Below, one piece after another: positions 28,327 through 37,064 of a DNA stretch of 64,000 nt; within the stretch, counting starts at the first letter, position 1, and each line of letters begins with the position of its first letter. The notes below the pieces were generated by a model that had not been told where the DNA came from, searched no databases, and worked only from the letters and a program-made list of their open reading frames with translations. Origin of the DNA: Allocoprobacillus halotolerans (GTDB lineage Bacteria > Bacillota_I > Bacilli_A > Erysipelotrichales > Coprobacillaceae); the NCBI RefSeq assembly GCF_024399475.1, contig NZ_CP101620.1, positions 2,275,608 to 2,339,607 of the forward strand. Direction: 5' to 3'. The translations under genes were made by a program, and so were the position numbers.

Positions 28327-29428
28327 CGATAGTCATAGAAGTTGGATTGAGATTGACCTATCAGCGTTAAGATATAATGTAAAACAATTATGTCGTTTTC
28401 TTGACACTCAGGAACAATTTATGGCTGTTGTGAAAGCAAATGCTTATGGTCATGGAATGATACGTATTTGTCAGGAATTAAATGCTATAGGTATAAAACA
28501 GTTTGCAGTAGCAACACTAGGAGAAGCCATTATATTAAGAAAACATCATATTGAGGGTGAAATATTGATATTGGGATATACAGATCCACAAAATATTGAA
28601 GAGATTAGACATTATCATTTAACACAGACATTGATTGATGATCATTATGCCTATCTTTTAGAACAACAACATGTCCACATTCAAGTTCATCTTGCCATTG
28701 ATACAGGCATGCATCGTCTAGGTGTAGAAAGTTTAGAAACTCTCAAGAGGATTTTTGAATATTCCTATTTACATATCACAGGAGTATTTTCACATTTATG
28801 TGTTTGTGATGAAATCACTCCAGAACGTCAAGATTATACATATCAACAAATTGAATCTTTTCTACATAATATTCAACAACTTCAAAAAGCAGGTTATGAC
28901 ATTGGTAAAGCACATCTTTTAAGTAGTTATGGTTTATTACATTATCCTCAATATTGTTTTGACAATGTCAGAATGGGAATTTTAATGTATGGGGTAGATT
29001 CGTCATTTCCTAAACAAACTATTTGTTCTTTAAAACCAGTTCTTTCATTAAAATCAAAGATTGTGTTGATACGAGAAATTAAGAAAAATGAAACTGTTGG
29101 TTATGGTCGTAGCTTTCAAGCTCAACATGATATGAAAATAGCTGTTGTGCCAATCGGTTATGGTGATGGTTTACCACGTCTGCTTTCTAATCAGGGACAT
29201 GTGATAGTCAATGGACAGTATGCTCCTATTATAGGACGTATTTGTATGGATCAGATGATGATAGATGTCAGTGATATAACTGATATACAAGTAGAAGATA
29301 TAGTGACTGTTATTGGAGAAGATAAAATCAGACAAGATGTTGAAACATTAGCCAAACAGACTCAAACGATTTCTAATGAAATTTTATGTTGTTTAAGTCC
29401 TCGTTTGCCAAGAATTTATAAATATTAA
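28304..29428 (+). CDS. vanT: VanT-type serine racemase domain (alanine racemase fold)
   Basis: 374 aa, fold-type III PLP racemase. PLP-lysine in AVVKANAYGHGM; MHRLGVE, GYGDGLPR and GRICMDQMMIDVSD follow in order. Near the C-terminus the sequence TISNEILC has Asn (codon 29375-29377, residue 358) where bacterial alanine racemases have a conserved Tyr (Tyr354 in Geobacillus); this Asn is the reported mark of VanT serine racemases. SD GGAAAGGA before the ATG at 28304, overlapping the membrane-domain gene by 23 nt. Probable substrate L-serine. Confidence 0.85.
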   Translation: MDMVEKYSDSHRSWIEIDLSALRYNVKQLCRFLDTQEQFMAVVKANAYGHGMIRICQELNAIGIKQFAVATLGEAIILRKHHIEGEILILGYTDPQNIEEIRHYHLTQTLIDDHYAYLLEQQHVHIQVHLAIDTGMHRLGVESLETLKRIFEYSYLHITGVFSHLCVCDEITPERQDYTYQQIESFLHNIQQLQKAGYDIGKAHLLSSYGLLHYPQYCFDNVRMGILMYGVDSSFPKQTICSLKPVLSLKSKIVLIREIKKNETVGYGRSFQAQHDMKIAVVPIGYGDGLPRLLSNQGHVIVNGQYAPIIGRICMDQMMIDVSDITDIQVEDIVTVIGEDKIRQDVETLAKQTQTISNEILCCLSPRLPRIYKY

Positions 29429-29433
29429 TATTT

Positions 29434-29516
29434 TATGAAACATAGTTTCATATTAATGATGCATTTTATATAAATTATGAAACTATTTTATAAAGTAACA
29501 AAAAGATATTTACTCT
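29434..29516 (+). promoter_or_regulatory. RpiR-type operator region before first GH1 gene
   Basis: TATGAAAC-ATA-GTTTCATA (29434-29452), a half-site TATGAAAC (29476-29483), TATAAA (29489-29494) and TTTACTCT (29509-29516). All four elements recur at the same spacing before the second GH1 gene. Confidence 0.75.
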
Positions 29517-29567
29517 ATAGTCAATATCTTTTAAAATGCAATTGTAAAAGAAATGGAGGACTTATCA

Positions 29568-30965
29568 ATGATGAAATTACCTAAAGATTTTTTCTTTGGT
29601 GCAGCAATGTCTGGACCACAAACAGAAGGAAGTTATAATGTAGGAGGAAGACTTCGTTCTTATTGGGATATGTATTCTGATATGGAAATTAATGCTTTCC
29701 ATAATAATGTCGGTTCTTATGTAGGAAATGATATGTATCACAAATATGAAGATGATATCAAGTTATTAAAAAGTATGAACTTTGAATCATTTAGAACATC
29801 AATGCAATGGACTAGATTATTAGATCAAGATGGAAATATTAATCCAGAAGGAGCAAAATGGTATCATCAATTAATTGATTGTGCGAATGAAAATGGTATT
29901 GATATTTTTATGAATATGTATCATTTTGATATGCCTGAATATTTAGTAAAACGTGGTGGATGGCAAAATCGTGAAGTTGTTGAAGCCTATGCAAATTTTG
30001 TAAAAAAAGCAATGGAAGAATTTGGTGATAAGATTAAATATTGGTTTACATTTAATGAACCAATTGTTGAACCTGAACAACAATTTTTACATGGTGTATG
30101 GTATCCATATCAAAAAGATTTTAAACAATCTATTAATGTACAGTACAATATTACTTTAGCTCACTGTTTAGCTGTGATGAATTTTAGAAAACTTCAAAAA
30201 GAAGGAAAAGTAAGAGCGGATGCTAAAATTGGTATGATTAACTGTTTTGCACCACCTTATACAAAAGAAAATCCGACTCCAGAAGATTTGGAAGCAGTGA
30301 GAATGACAGATGGTTTACACAATCGTTGGTGGTTAGATGTTGTGGCTCATGGTCATTTACCTGAAGATGTTTTAGATACTGTTGAAAATGATTGGAAAGT
30401 AGAATTGAATCGTCGTGTTGGAGATGAAGCCATTTTAGCACAGGGAAAAGTAGATTGGTTAGGATTTAACTATTATCAACCAACACGTGTTCAAGCACCT
30501 GATTCAAAATTTGATGAAAATGGTTTACCATGTATTTCAAAACCATATATCTGGCCAGAAAGAAAAATGAATGTTCATCGTGGATGGGAAATTTATCCTA
30601 AAGGAATCTATGATTTTGGTATGAAAATTAAAAAAGAATGTCCTGATTTACCTTTCTTTATTTCTGAAAATGGTATGGGTGTTGAAGGTGAAGAAAAATT
30701 CATGGATGAAAATGGTGTGATTCAAGATGATTATCGTATTGAATTTGTTAGAGATCATTTGGAATGGATTGCAAAAGCTATTGAAGATGGAGCTAACTGT
30801 TTAGGTTATCATTATTGGGGAGCTATTGATAACTGGTCTTGGTGTAATGCCTTTAAAAACCGTTATGGATTTGTTAGAGTTTGTCTTGATGATGGATATA
30901 AACGTAAAGAAAAGAAATCAGCAAACTGGATCAGAGAAGTTGCTCGTACAAAAGAATTTGAATAA
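29568..30965 (+). CDS. GH1 glycosidase, probable 6-phospho-beta-glucosidase
   Basis: 465-aa family GH1 (alpha/beta barrel). Acid/base in WFTFNEPIVE, nucleophile in FISENGMG, opening LPKDFFFGAAMSGPQTEG. Near the end GAIDNWSWCNAFKNRYGFV has Ser where non-phospho GH1 enzymes carry Glu, which favours phosphorylated substrates; the usual Lys two residues before the Tyr is Asn here. Start 29568 follows GGAGGA. Operator for the RpiR regulator lies upstream; a PTS transporter is not adjacent. Confidence 0.88.
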   Translation: MMKLPKDFFFGAAMSGPQTEGSYNVGGRLRSYWDMYSDMEINAFHNNVGSYVGNDMYHKYEDDIKLLKSMNFESFRTSMQWTRLLDQDGNINPEGAKWYHQLIDCANENGIDIFMNMYHFDMPEYLVKRGGWQNREVVEAYANFVKKAMEEFGDKIKYWFTFNEPIVEPEQQFLHGVWYPYQKDFKQSINVQYNITLAHCLAVMNFRKLQKEGKVRADAKIGMINCFAPPYTKENPTPEDLEAVRMTDGLHNRWWLDVVAHGHLPEDVLDTVENDWKVELNRRVGDEAILAQGKVDWLGFNYYQPTRVQAPDSKFDENGLPCISKPYIWPERKMNVHRGWEIYPKGIYDFGMKIKKECPDLPFFISENGMGVEGEEKFMDENGVIQDDYRIEFVRDHLEWIAKAIEDGANCLGYHYWGAIDNWSWCNAFKNRYGFVRVCLDDGYKRKEKKSANWIREVARTKEFE

Positions 30966-30971
30966 TAGATT

Positions 30972-30999
30972 AAGATTGTCTTAACGGACAATCTTTTTT
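30972..30999 (+). terminator. Terminator of first GH1 gene
   Basis: AAGATTGTC (30972-30980), loop TTAACG, GACAATCTT (30987-30995), T-tract; directly abuts the next operator. Confidence 0.85.
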
Positions 31000-31081
31000 A
31001 TGAAACATTGTTTCATATTATATGAATAAAAAGTGAGTTTTATGAAACTTCATTATAAATTAAGTAGACTTCATTTACTCT
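30999..31081 (+). promoter_or_regulatory. RpiR-type operator region before second GH1 gene
   Basis: TATGAAAC-ATT-GTTTCATA (30999-31017), half-site TATGAAAC (31041-31048), TATAAA (31054-31059), TTTACTCT (31074-31081). The offsets (42, 13 and 33 nt) equal those at 29434-29516. Confidence 0.75.
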
Positions 31082-31132
31082 TAAAACGATTTGTTATAAA
31101 ATAAAAGATAGAGGAAAAAGGAGGAAATTATA

Positions 31133-32545
31133 GTGGAAAAGAAAATGCCAAAAGGTTTTTATTGGGGTGGTTCAGTATCATCATTCCAAACTGAAGGAGC
31201 AAGAAATGAAGGAGGAAAAGGTGTTTGTATTTATGATGTGAGACCTATGAATCCTGAATTTTCTGATTGGAATGTAGCAATTGATGAATATCATCGCTAT
31301 GATGAAGATATTGCATTAATGAAAGAAATGGGATTTAATTTTTATCGTTTTTCAATCTGTTGGTCAAGAATTATTCCTAATGGAACTTTGGATGAACCTG
31401 TTAATGAAGAAGGTGTGAAATTTTATAATGAATTAATTGATAAATTATTGGCTGCTGGTATTGAACCAATGATTACTTTAGTTCATTTTGATATGCCTTA
31501 TCATTTGGTTAAAAATTATAATGGGTTTGCATCTCGTTATGTTGTGGACTGCTTTGAAAGATATGCGAGAGTTTGTATTGAAAGATTTGGAGATCGTGTG
31601 AAACATTGGATGAGTTTCAATGAACAAAATTTACATGGCATGATGTTAAGAGTTTCTAATGCTGAAGAAATTCCTGAAGGTGTCAGTGAAGCAAAACATT
31701 TATATCAAGTGAATCATAATGTTTTCATTGCTCACTGTAAAGCTGTGAAAGCTTTAAGAGAATTACAACCTGATGCTAAGTTCTGTGGTATGGCTGCTGT
31801 AACAAATATTTATCCATACACAAATACACCTAAAAATAATTTATTTGCATGGCAAGCTTATCAATATATGAATGGTTTCCATGTTGATGTTTTTGCGAAA
31901 GGTAAATACCCTGATTATATGGTGGCATATCTTGAAAATAGAGGATGGATGCCTCATTTTGAAGAAGAAGATGAAGAATTATTAAAATATACAGTAGATT
32001 ATATTGCATTTAGTTATTATCGTTCTAATACAATTACTGAAGGTGAATTTGATTTAGATAGACCATATCATGAAGTTGTCAATGAACATATTATTAAAAA
32101 TCCTCATTGTGAAGCTAATGAATGGGGATGGGAAATTGATCCAATTGGATTTAGATGGACATTAAATGATTTACACAATCGTTCTAATTTACCTGTCTTT
32201 GTCTTAGAAAATGGTGTAGGTTGGCGTGAAGATATGACTCAAGAAGAAGTTGATGCCATGTTAGCTGCTGGAAAAACAATTGAAGATGACTATCGTATTA
32301 ACTATCATAGAGATCATATTAGAGAAATGGAAAATGCGATGTTTGAAGAAGGTGTACCATGTTTAGGATATATTACATGGGGACCAATTGATATTCTAGC
32401 AAGTATGTGTAATATGGATAAACGTTATGGTTTTGTTTATGTTAATAGAACAAATAAAGATATTAGAGATTTAAAACGTATTCCTAAAAAATCATTCTAT
32501 TGGGTTTCTAAAGTCTTTAAATCTAATGGAGAAGATTTAGATTAA
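31133..32545 (+). CDS. GH1 glycosidase, probable 6-phospho-beta-glucosidase (second copy)
   Basis: 470-aa GH1 enzyme paralogous to the preceding one but clearly diverged. MPKGFYWGGSVSSFQTEGA opening; acid/base in WMSFNEQNLHG (Gln replaces the usual Pro after Glu), nucleophile in VLENGVGW. NMDKRYGFVYVNRTN and RIPKKSFYWVSKVF near the C-terminus resemble BglA-type 6-phospho-beta-glucosidases (K-R-Y). GTG start at 31133 behind AAGGAGG, since the next ATG is too far from the SD. Same operator architecture as its neighbour. Confidence 0.88.
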   Translation: MEKKMPKGFYWGGSVSSFQTEGARNEGGKGVCIYDVRPMNPEFSDWNVAIDEYHRYDEDIALMKEMGFNFYRFSICWSRIIPNGTLDEPVNEEGVKFYNELIDKLLAAGIEPMITLVHFDMPYHLVKNYNGFASRYVVDCFERYARVCIERFGDRVKHWMSFNEQNLHGMMLRVSNAEEIPEGVSEAKHLYQVNHNVFIAHCKAVKALRELQPDAKFCGMAAVTNIYPYTNTPKNNLFAWQAYQYMNGFHVDVFAKGKYPDYMVAYLENRGWMPHFEEEDEELLKYTVDYIAFSYYRSNTITEGEFDLDRPYHEVVNEHIIKNPHCEANEWGWEIDPIGFRWTLNDLHNRSNLPVFVLENGVGWREDMTQEEVDAMLAAGKTIEDDYRINYHRDHIREMENAMFEEGVPCLGYITWGPIDILASMCNMDKRYGFVYVNRTNKDIRDLKRIPKKSFYWVSKVFKSNGEDLD

Positions 32546-32557
32546 ATATTTTAAGTA

Positions 32558-32595
32558 AAAAGATTCGTTATCATTTATAGCGAATCTTTTGTTAT
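32558..32595 (+). terminator. Terminator of second GH1 gene
   Basis: AAAAGATTCG (32558-32567) and CGAATCTTTT (32581-32590), used also by the convergent pseudogene. Confidence 0.8.
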
Positions 32596-33095
32596 GGCTA
32601 TATCTTTTTGAAGATGGTTAAATATAATTTGCAAAGCAGAATCAATAGAAATATTTTTATCAAATATATATTCATTTATTTGGGAAAGTAAATCTTTTCC
32701 TATTCACCATCTACGCATTTCCTTTTCTCCAAACTCCAATTTTTTATCCCTTGTTTGATGATGTTTTAAAGTTTCATCAAAAGAAAGATCATAATAATAG
32801 GCCAAAATATCTGATTGATAAAGTTGTAAAGCTATTTGAAATAATGGTTCATACCAGTTACTATTGAAAATACCTTCAAAAATAGTATATTCACAATGCT
32901 AAAAACCATATTGAATCAATTCAGTAAGGAGAGGGATGGATAAATTATTCTTACCATCTCCAACCCATAACATTTCATGTCTAACCATATCTTGAGAAAT
33001 AAGTAAAGTGTTTCTTCCTAATTTTTTTGTAATAGTTTTGCTAGAGTGGATTTTCCATTTCCAGAATTACCACGCATAATAATAAGAGTAGGCAT
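32575..33095 (-). pseudogene. P-loop kinase (AAA_33/zeta-toxin-like) pseudogene
   Basis: Conceptual 173-codon protein with Walker A (MRGNSGNGKSTLAK), then LISQDMVRHEMLWVGDGKNN, CEYTIFEGIF and FDETLKHHQTR, as in small P-loop kinases of the AAA_33 group. Broken by a one-base deletion in the run 33022-33028 and by two in-frame stops: TAG between YGF and HCEY, and TGA after MRRW. The stops are substitutions, not homopolymer errors, so this is a real pseudogene. SD-like AAGGA precedes the ATG at 33095. Confidence 0.8.
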
Positions 33096-33194
33096 ATAGA
33101 AATATCCTTTTTCTTTTATTTTACATTCAATGATAGATAAAGTAAAATGTTTATAATGAATGATAGAATAAAGATAGGGAATGATAAAAGATAA

Positions 33195-33518
33195 ATGAAA
33201 GAAAGTAGACTTTTTAAAATACTATATTATTTATTGGCACATAAACAAGCAACAGCTGTTGAATTAGCACAAGAATTTGAAGTATCAGTGAGAACGATTT
33301 ATCGTGATATTGATAATTTGAGTGGTGCGGGTATTCCTGTTTATGCATTGCAAGGTAAAGGTGATTATTTATTAGTAGAAACATCACTCCCACATAATCA
33401 CGTTCTTTATTCTTATATATTATCTTTTGGTGAGCATGTGGAAATTATCAAACCACAAGAAATAAGAGAAGAAATGCATAACCATTTAAAAAAATTACAA
33501 GAAAAATATAACACATGA
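33195..33518 (+). pseudogene. WYL-type DeoR-like regulator with internal deletion
   Basis: 107 codons. Residues 1-58 are an HTH (RLFKILYYLLAHKQATAVELAQEFEVSVRTIYRDIDNLSGAGIPVYALQGKGDY), then directly VETSLPHNHVLYSYILSFGEHVEIIKPQEIREEM, which is the C-terminal end of WYL-domain regulators of about 300 aa. The central WYL part (roughly 190 residues) is missing, with the frame kept. It could still encode a small DNA-binding protein, but the ligand domain is lost. Confidence 0.75.
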
Positions 33519-33570
33519 CATATGGTGTCAAGTTCTGTTTTGTATAATTGTCTTGAAAGGAAGATGATAT

Positions 33571-33936
33571 ATGAAATATGAGTGGAGAAAACATGAAAAA
33601 GAAGTATATGGAATGAAACAAACACCAATGGTGATAGAAGTGCCTGCTCAACAATTTATTATGATTGATGGTATTAGTAATCCTAATCATCAAGCATTTT
33701 CTGATCAAGTGTCAGCGTTATTTTCATTGGCTTATGCTATAAAAATGGGGTATAAAAATATTCAAGATTATACCGTTTATCCTTTAGAGGGAATATGGCG
33801 ACAAACACAAGATAACGAGAAATTGGATAAAAATTTATTAGAATATACATTAATGATTCGTCAACCTGATTTTATAACACAGGATATGTTTTTTGAATCT
33901 TTAGAAAGAGTCAAAAGAAAAAGCCTAATCCTTTAT
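33571..33936 (+). pseudogene. GyrI-like small-molecule-binding protein, 5' part (split by IS)
   Basis: N-terminal part of a GyrI-like protein: YEWRKHEKEVYGMKQTPMVIEVPAQQFIMIDG, LFSLAYAIKM, YTVYPLEGIWR and MIRQPDFITQDMF. A one-base deletion in 33918-33922 hides the natural continuation (VKRKKPNPL), which is then cut by the IS element after the target sequence CCTTTAT (33930-33936). The remainder resumes at 35625. It follows the WYL-type regulator, a common pairing. Confidence 0.85.
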
Positions 33937-33954
33937 ACAATGTCATTAAGTTAA
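33937..33954 (+). repeat. Left terminal inverted repeat of IS
   Basis: ACAATGTCATTAAGTTAA, exact reverse complement of 35607-35624. Confidence 0.95.
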
Positions 33955-33960
33955 GCTTAA

Positions 33961-34006
33961 AGAACCTCAATATTGATATTTCTAAAATATTGAGGCTCTT
34001 TTTTTA
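33961..34006 (+). terminator. Terminator hairpin just inside left IS end
   Basis: CCTCAATATT (33965-33974) and AATATTGAGG (33986-33995) plus T-run; would stop transcription entering the element. Confidence 0.75.
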
Positions 34007-34036
34007 TTTTTCTATTGACAAACTGTAAGGTTTGTG

Positions 34037-34077
34037 GGGCTAAAAATTATAATGTTCTATAATTTTTAGCCCTTTTT
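34037..34077 (+). terminator. Second terminator hairpin ahead of transposase
   Basis: GGGCTAAAAATTAT (34037-34050) and ATAATTTTTAGCCC (34059-34072), 14-bp stem, followed by TTTTT. Confidence 0.75.
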
Positions 34078-34107
34078 AGTAGATGTGTTTTTTAGGAGGT
34101 ACTTATC

Positions 34108-35425
34108 ATGTTGAATCAATCAAAATCTAACATCTACTATTCACCAAGTATTATCAAAAACAACTTGGACAAATCCATTGATTTTACTCTTGAGGGCATC
34201 CAAAACTACTGCCCTGATCCCGTTTCCAATTTTACCGCAATCGCAAGATTACTGCCAGAACACTAATCGAATGCATTATGAACTTCTCCAGTCATTCCAC
34301 TGTCTGTGAAATGTCAAACTTCTTTTATGACATTAAGGATATGCCTTCTCCTTCCGCTCTCTGTCAGCGAAGAAGTTTGCTGGATCCTGTCATCTTTAAG
34401 CGTATCAATCAGCTGTTTCTGTCAAGTTTTGATAATTATGCCACCATCAATGGCTATCGCATACTGGCTCAGGATGGTTCTGACATCAACATCCCTTTTG
34501 AGGATGATGATACCAAAATTCTTTATAACTCTCTTGGCAGCCCCTGCTGTCAGTATCATATCAACGCTCTATATGACTGCCTGAATCACGTCTTTCTCGA
34601 CTGGAGTATTGATTCGGCAACGAAAAAGCAGGAATGCGACGCCCTCATCTCCATCATCAATAATGGGCATTATCCTAGAAATGCTATATTTACTGCTGAT
34701 CGTGGCTATGAGAATTACAATCTGTTTGCCCATTTCATTGAAAACAATCTCAAGTTCGCCATTCGTGTCAAGGATATCAATACAAAAAGTGGCATCATGA
34801 CAAACATATCTACACCTGAAGGCTCTTTTGACATGACTGTCACACGCACATTGACAAGACTTCAGACAAAGGAAATAAAAGCCAACAAGGAAAAATATGT
34901 CTTTGTTCCTTCTACATCCAAATTTGATTTTTGGGTCCAACTCAGGATTATTATGAAATGACACTTCGCATCGTACGTTTCGAAGCCACTGAAAACAACT
35001 ATGTGACAATCATCACGAACCTTAGCGAAGATGAATTTTCGCTTGATGACTTCAGGGAGCTGTACCACTTTCGCTGGAATGAGGAAACAGCCTTCAATAA
35101 GGTAAAGAATACACTTGGAATGATTTATTTCCATGCAAGAAAAAGACAGCTGATCCAGCAGGAAATCAATGCAACATTCCTGATGTATAATGTTTCTGAA
35201 ATCATCATCAATAATATTGAGATGAAACAGAACTGCAGATACCGCTACAAGGCGAATTTTGCCAATGCAGTGACAAACATACGATTGTATCTCAGGGATC
35301 TATTGGAAGAAGATGTTCTTGTTTCAAGAATAAAAAAATTTCTGGTCCCTGAACGACCAGAAAGATCATATAAACGTTCTATAAAACCGAAATCAGTCAA
35401 ACCGTTTAATAATAGAACGTCCTGA
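34108..35425 (+). CDS. IS4-family DDE transposase (two one-base deletions)
   Basis: About 439 aa after restoring one C at 34235-34236 and one T at 34928-34932. DDE catalytic groups: LAQDGSDI, FTADRGYENY and the YREK signature of IS4-family enzymes in YHFRWNEETAFNKVK (Y-x2-R-x3-E-x6-K all present). SD AGGAGGT 7 nt before the ATG at 34108. Both frame breaks are of the homopolymer type seen in host genes, so the enzyme is probably intact. Confidence 0.9.
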
Positions 35426-35606
35426 CATGATTCATTATAGCACGTTATTTTAGAATAACAAGAAATTTTTTGAGCTAAATGTTTAGTTCTTTTCGAGTGC
35501 GCATGAAATAGATAAAATAAGTTTATAGTTTCGAAATATTCTAAAAGGTACCAACTCTCAATTGAATTGATACCTTAACTTAATCGTTATGATTGCATAC
35601 TATCCT

Positions 35607-35624
35607 TTAACTTAATGACATTGT
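35607..35624 (-). repeat. Right terminal inverted repeat of IS
   Basis: Reverse complement of the left end, followed directly by the CCTTTAT target duplicate (35625-35631). Confidence 0.95.
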
Positions 35625-35855
35625 CCTTTATATGAAAATATTCATTTTGAAAAAGTACATGATGGTAAATGTATCCAAATATTACATATTGGTAGTTTTG
35701 ATGATGAACCAGTATCTTTTCAAAAAATGGATTTATATATAAAGGAAAATGGGGTGAAACGTATTGGTGATTTACATAGAGAAATATATTTAAGTCATCC
35801 TCAACGCGTTCAAAAAGAACGTTTCAAAACAATTTTACGTTATTTTGTAGACTAA
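35625..35855 (+). pseudogene. GyrI-like protein, 3' part (split by IS)
   Basis: After the IS the frame resumes as PLYENIHFEKVHDGKCIQILHIG...FDDEPVSFQKM...LHREIYLSHPQRVQKERFKTILRYFVD, the C-terminal domain of GyrI-like proteins. Removing the IS and one target copy joins it seamlessly to the 5' part. Confidence 0.85.
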
Positions 35856-35889
35856 AAATTCCCCTTATTTTGATTGATGAGGAGAAATA

Positions 35890-36997
35890 TTATTTTATAT
35901 AGGTTTGAATAAATTGAGATATATTTTTATTTTTTAAAGAAACTGCTTTTAGAAATGTTTGCGTATCTTTTGTTGTGATACGATCAAATGTTTGTAAAAG
36001 TATTTTTATATTGTCAATACTAAATTTTTGATAAATCTGATAATAAATGTTTGTACCTGTTTCATGAACATCAGCTGGTCTATGACCATCAAGAGGCTTT
36101 AATGATGGAGGCAATGAATGGGTAAGAAAACGAGAAATAGACTTTTGAAATAATTCAGGTTCATTTTCTAATTCATATAATAATGCTGACCATTCAGCAT
36201 GTGTTTTATTTAACTAATCTTCCCATGATTGCGTATTTGCTCCACAAGCATAAGCGTGAGCCATTTCATGGGCTAAACGATGAAGTTCTTCATCAATGTT
36301 TTGAGAAAGTTCGCTAAATACAATCAGATGATCACGTTTGTATCCACCGATTTGATATTTTTCTGGTAAAAAGACGATTGTTGTATCTTCAATTGCGTTT
36401 CTTGAATAAAGTTGAAGATAATATTGTCTGATAGCTGCATATTTTTGAATGAATTTTTCCATTTTAACTTGATAATGTGGTTCAAAATAATAAAGTTGAA
36501 TTCCATCGTTTTCAATATGATATGTATCTTGACAAACCAAAATGATATTACAATCTTTAAAGGTTTTTGATGTTTGGTCATGTAATACCGGCATTTTTGA
36601 TCAGGCATATAAGTTCCATTAATAAGTTGATAAGTATCATCATGATAAAGAAAAATATCATAATCTTCAAGAATATCAAAATCAGTAGGATACCAGCCGT
36701 TATAATAACTAAAATGATAAATGTTTTCTTGCATAAATAAAAAATAGCCATCTAATGATCCATGATAATGAAAGGAAAGATGCCATCTGTTAAATGATGA
36801 AATTGATACTTTGTCATTGCTGGATGAAATAATAATAAGCATTGTTCCTCAATTTCTGGTGTTATGATTTTCTCATTGTTTTTAAATTGTGTGATTGAAA
36901 GAGAAGATGCTAAAGCAAATGAAAAATCAGCTTTTTGAACATGAATTTGACAAGTGACATTAATTTTTTGATTGATAATTTGTATATGAAGTTCCAT
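35890..36997 (-). pseudogene. M1-like zinc metallopeptidase domain protein with in-frame stop
   Basis: Conceptual 369-codon protein (MELHIQIINQKINV... start 36997). HExxH is in LAHEMAHAYACGANTQSWED, followed by an in-frame TAG and then LNKTHAEWSALLYELENE. Restoring single bases at 36771-36773 and 36594-36598 joins three frames into one. The TAG (at the place where a Trp would suit: WED-W-LN) is a substitution, so the gene is probably inactive or makes a C-terminally shortened protein lacking part of the metal site. No signal peptide. Confidence 0.7.
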
Positions 36998-37064
36998 AAT
37001 AACACAATCCTTTCTATATTTTCATTATTATATAATTTTATGGTGTGAAAGTAAAATAAAAACT

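Larger units (their letters stand above)
33937..35624 (+). mobile_element. IS4-family insertion sequence, complete
   Basis: 1688-bp element bounded by perfect 18-bp inverted repeats (33937-33954, 35607-35624) and flanked by a 7-bp target duplication CCTTTAT (33930-33936 and 35625-35631). It carries one transposase gene (34108-35425) and two terminator hairpins ahead of it. The transposase region is visibly less AT-rich than the surrounding genes, which suggests recent acquisition. It interrupts a GyrI-like gene. The perfect ends and duplication point to recent insertion. A subfamily name would need an ISfinder search. Confidence 0.92.

Noticed and set aside
28280-28330. vanT as one gene with an ordinary one-base deletion
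   Set aside because: The two frames differ by +1, not -1; a single missing base there leads to a stop. A two-base loss is possible and is noted as a test.
34569-35134. Minus-strand open frames opposite the transposase
   Set aside because: Shadow frames of the less AT-rich transposase gene, with no SD and no recognisable domain.
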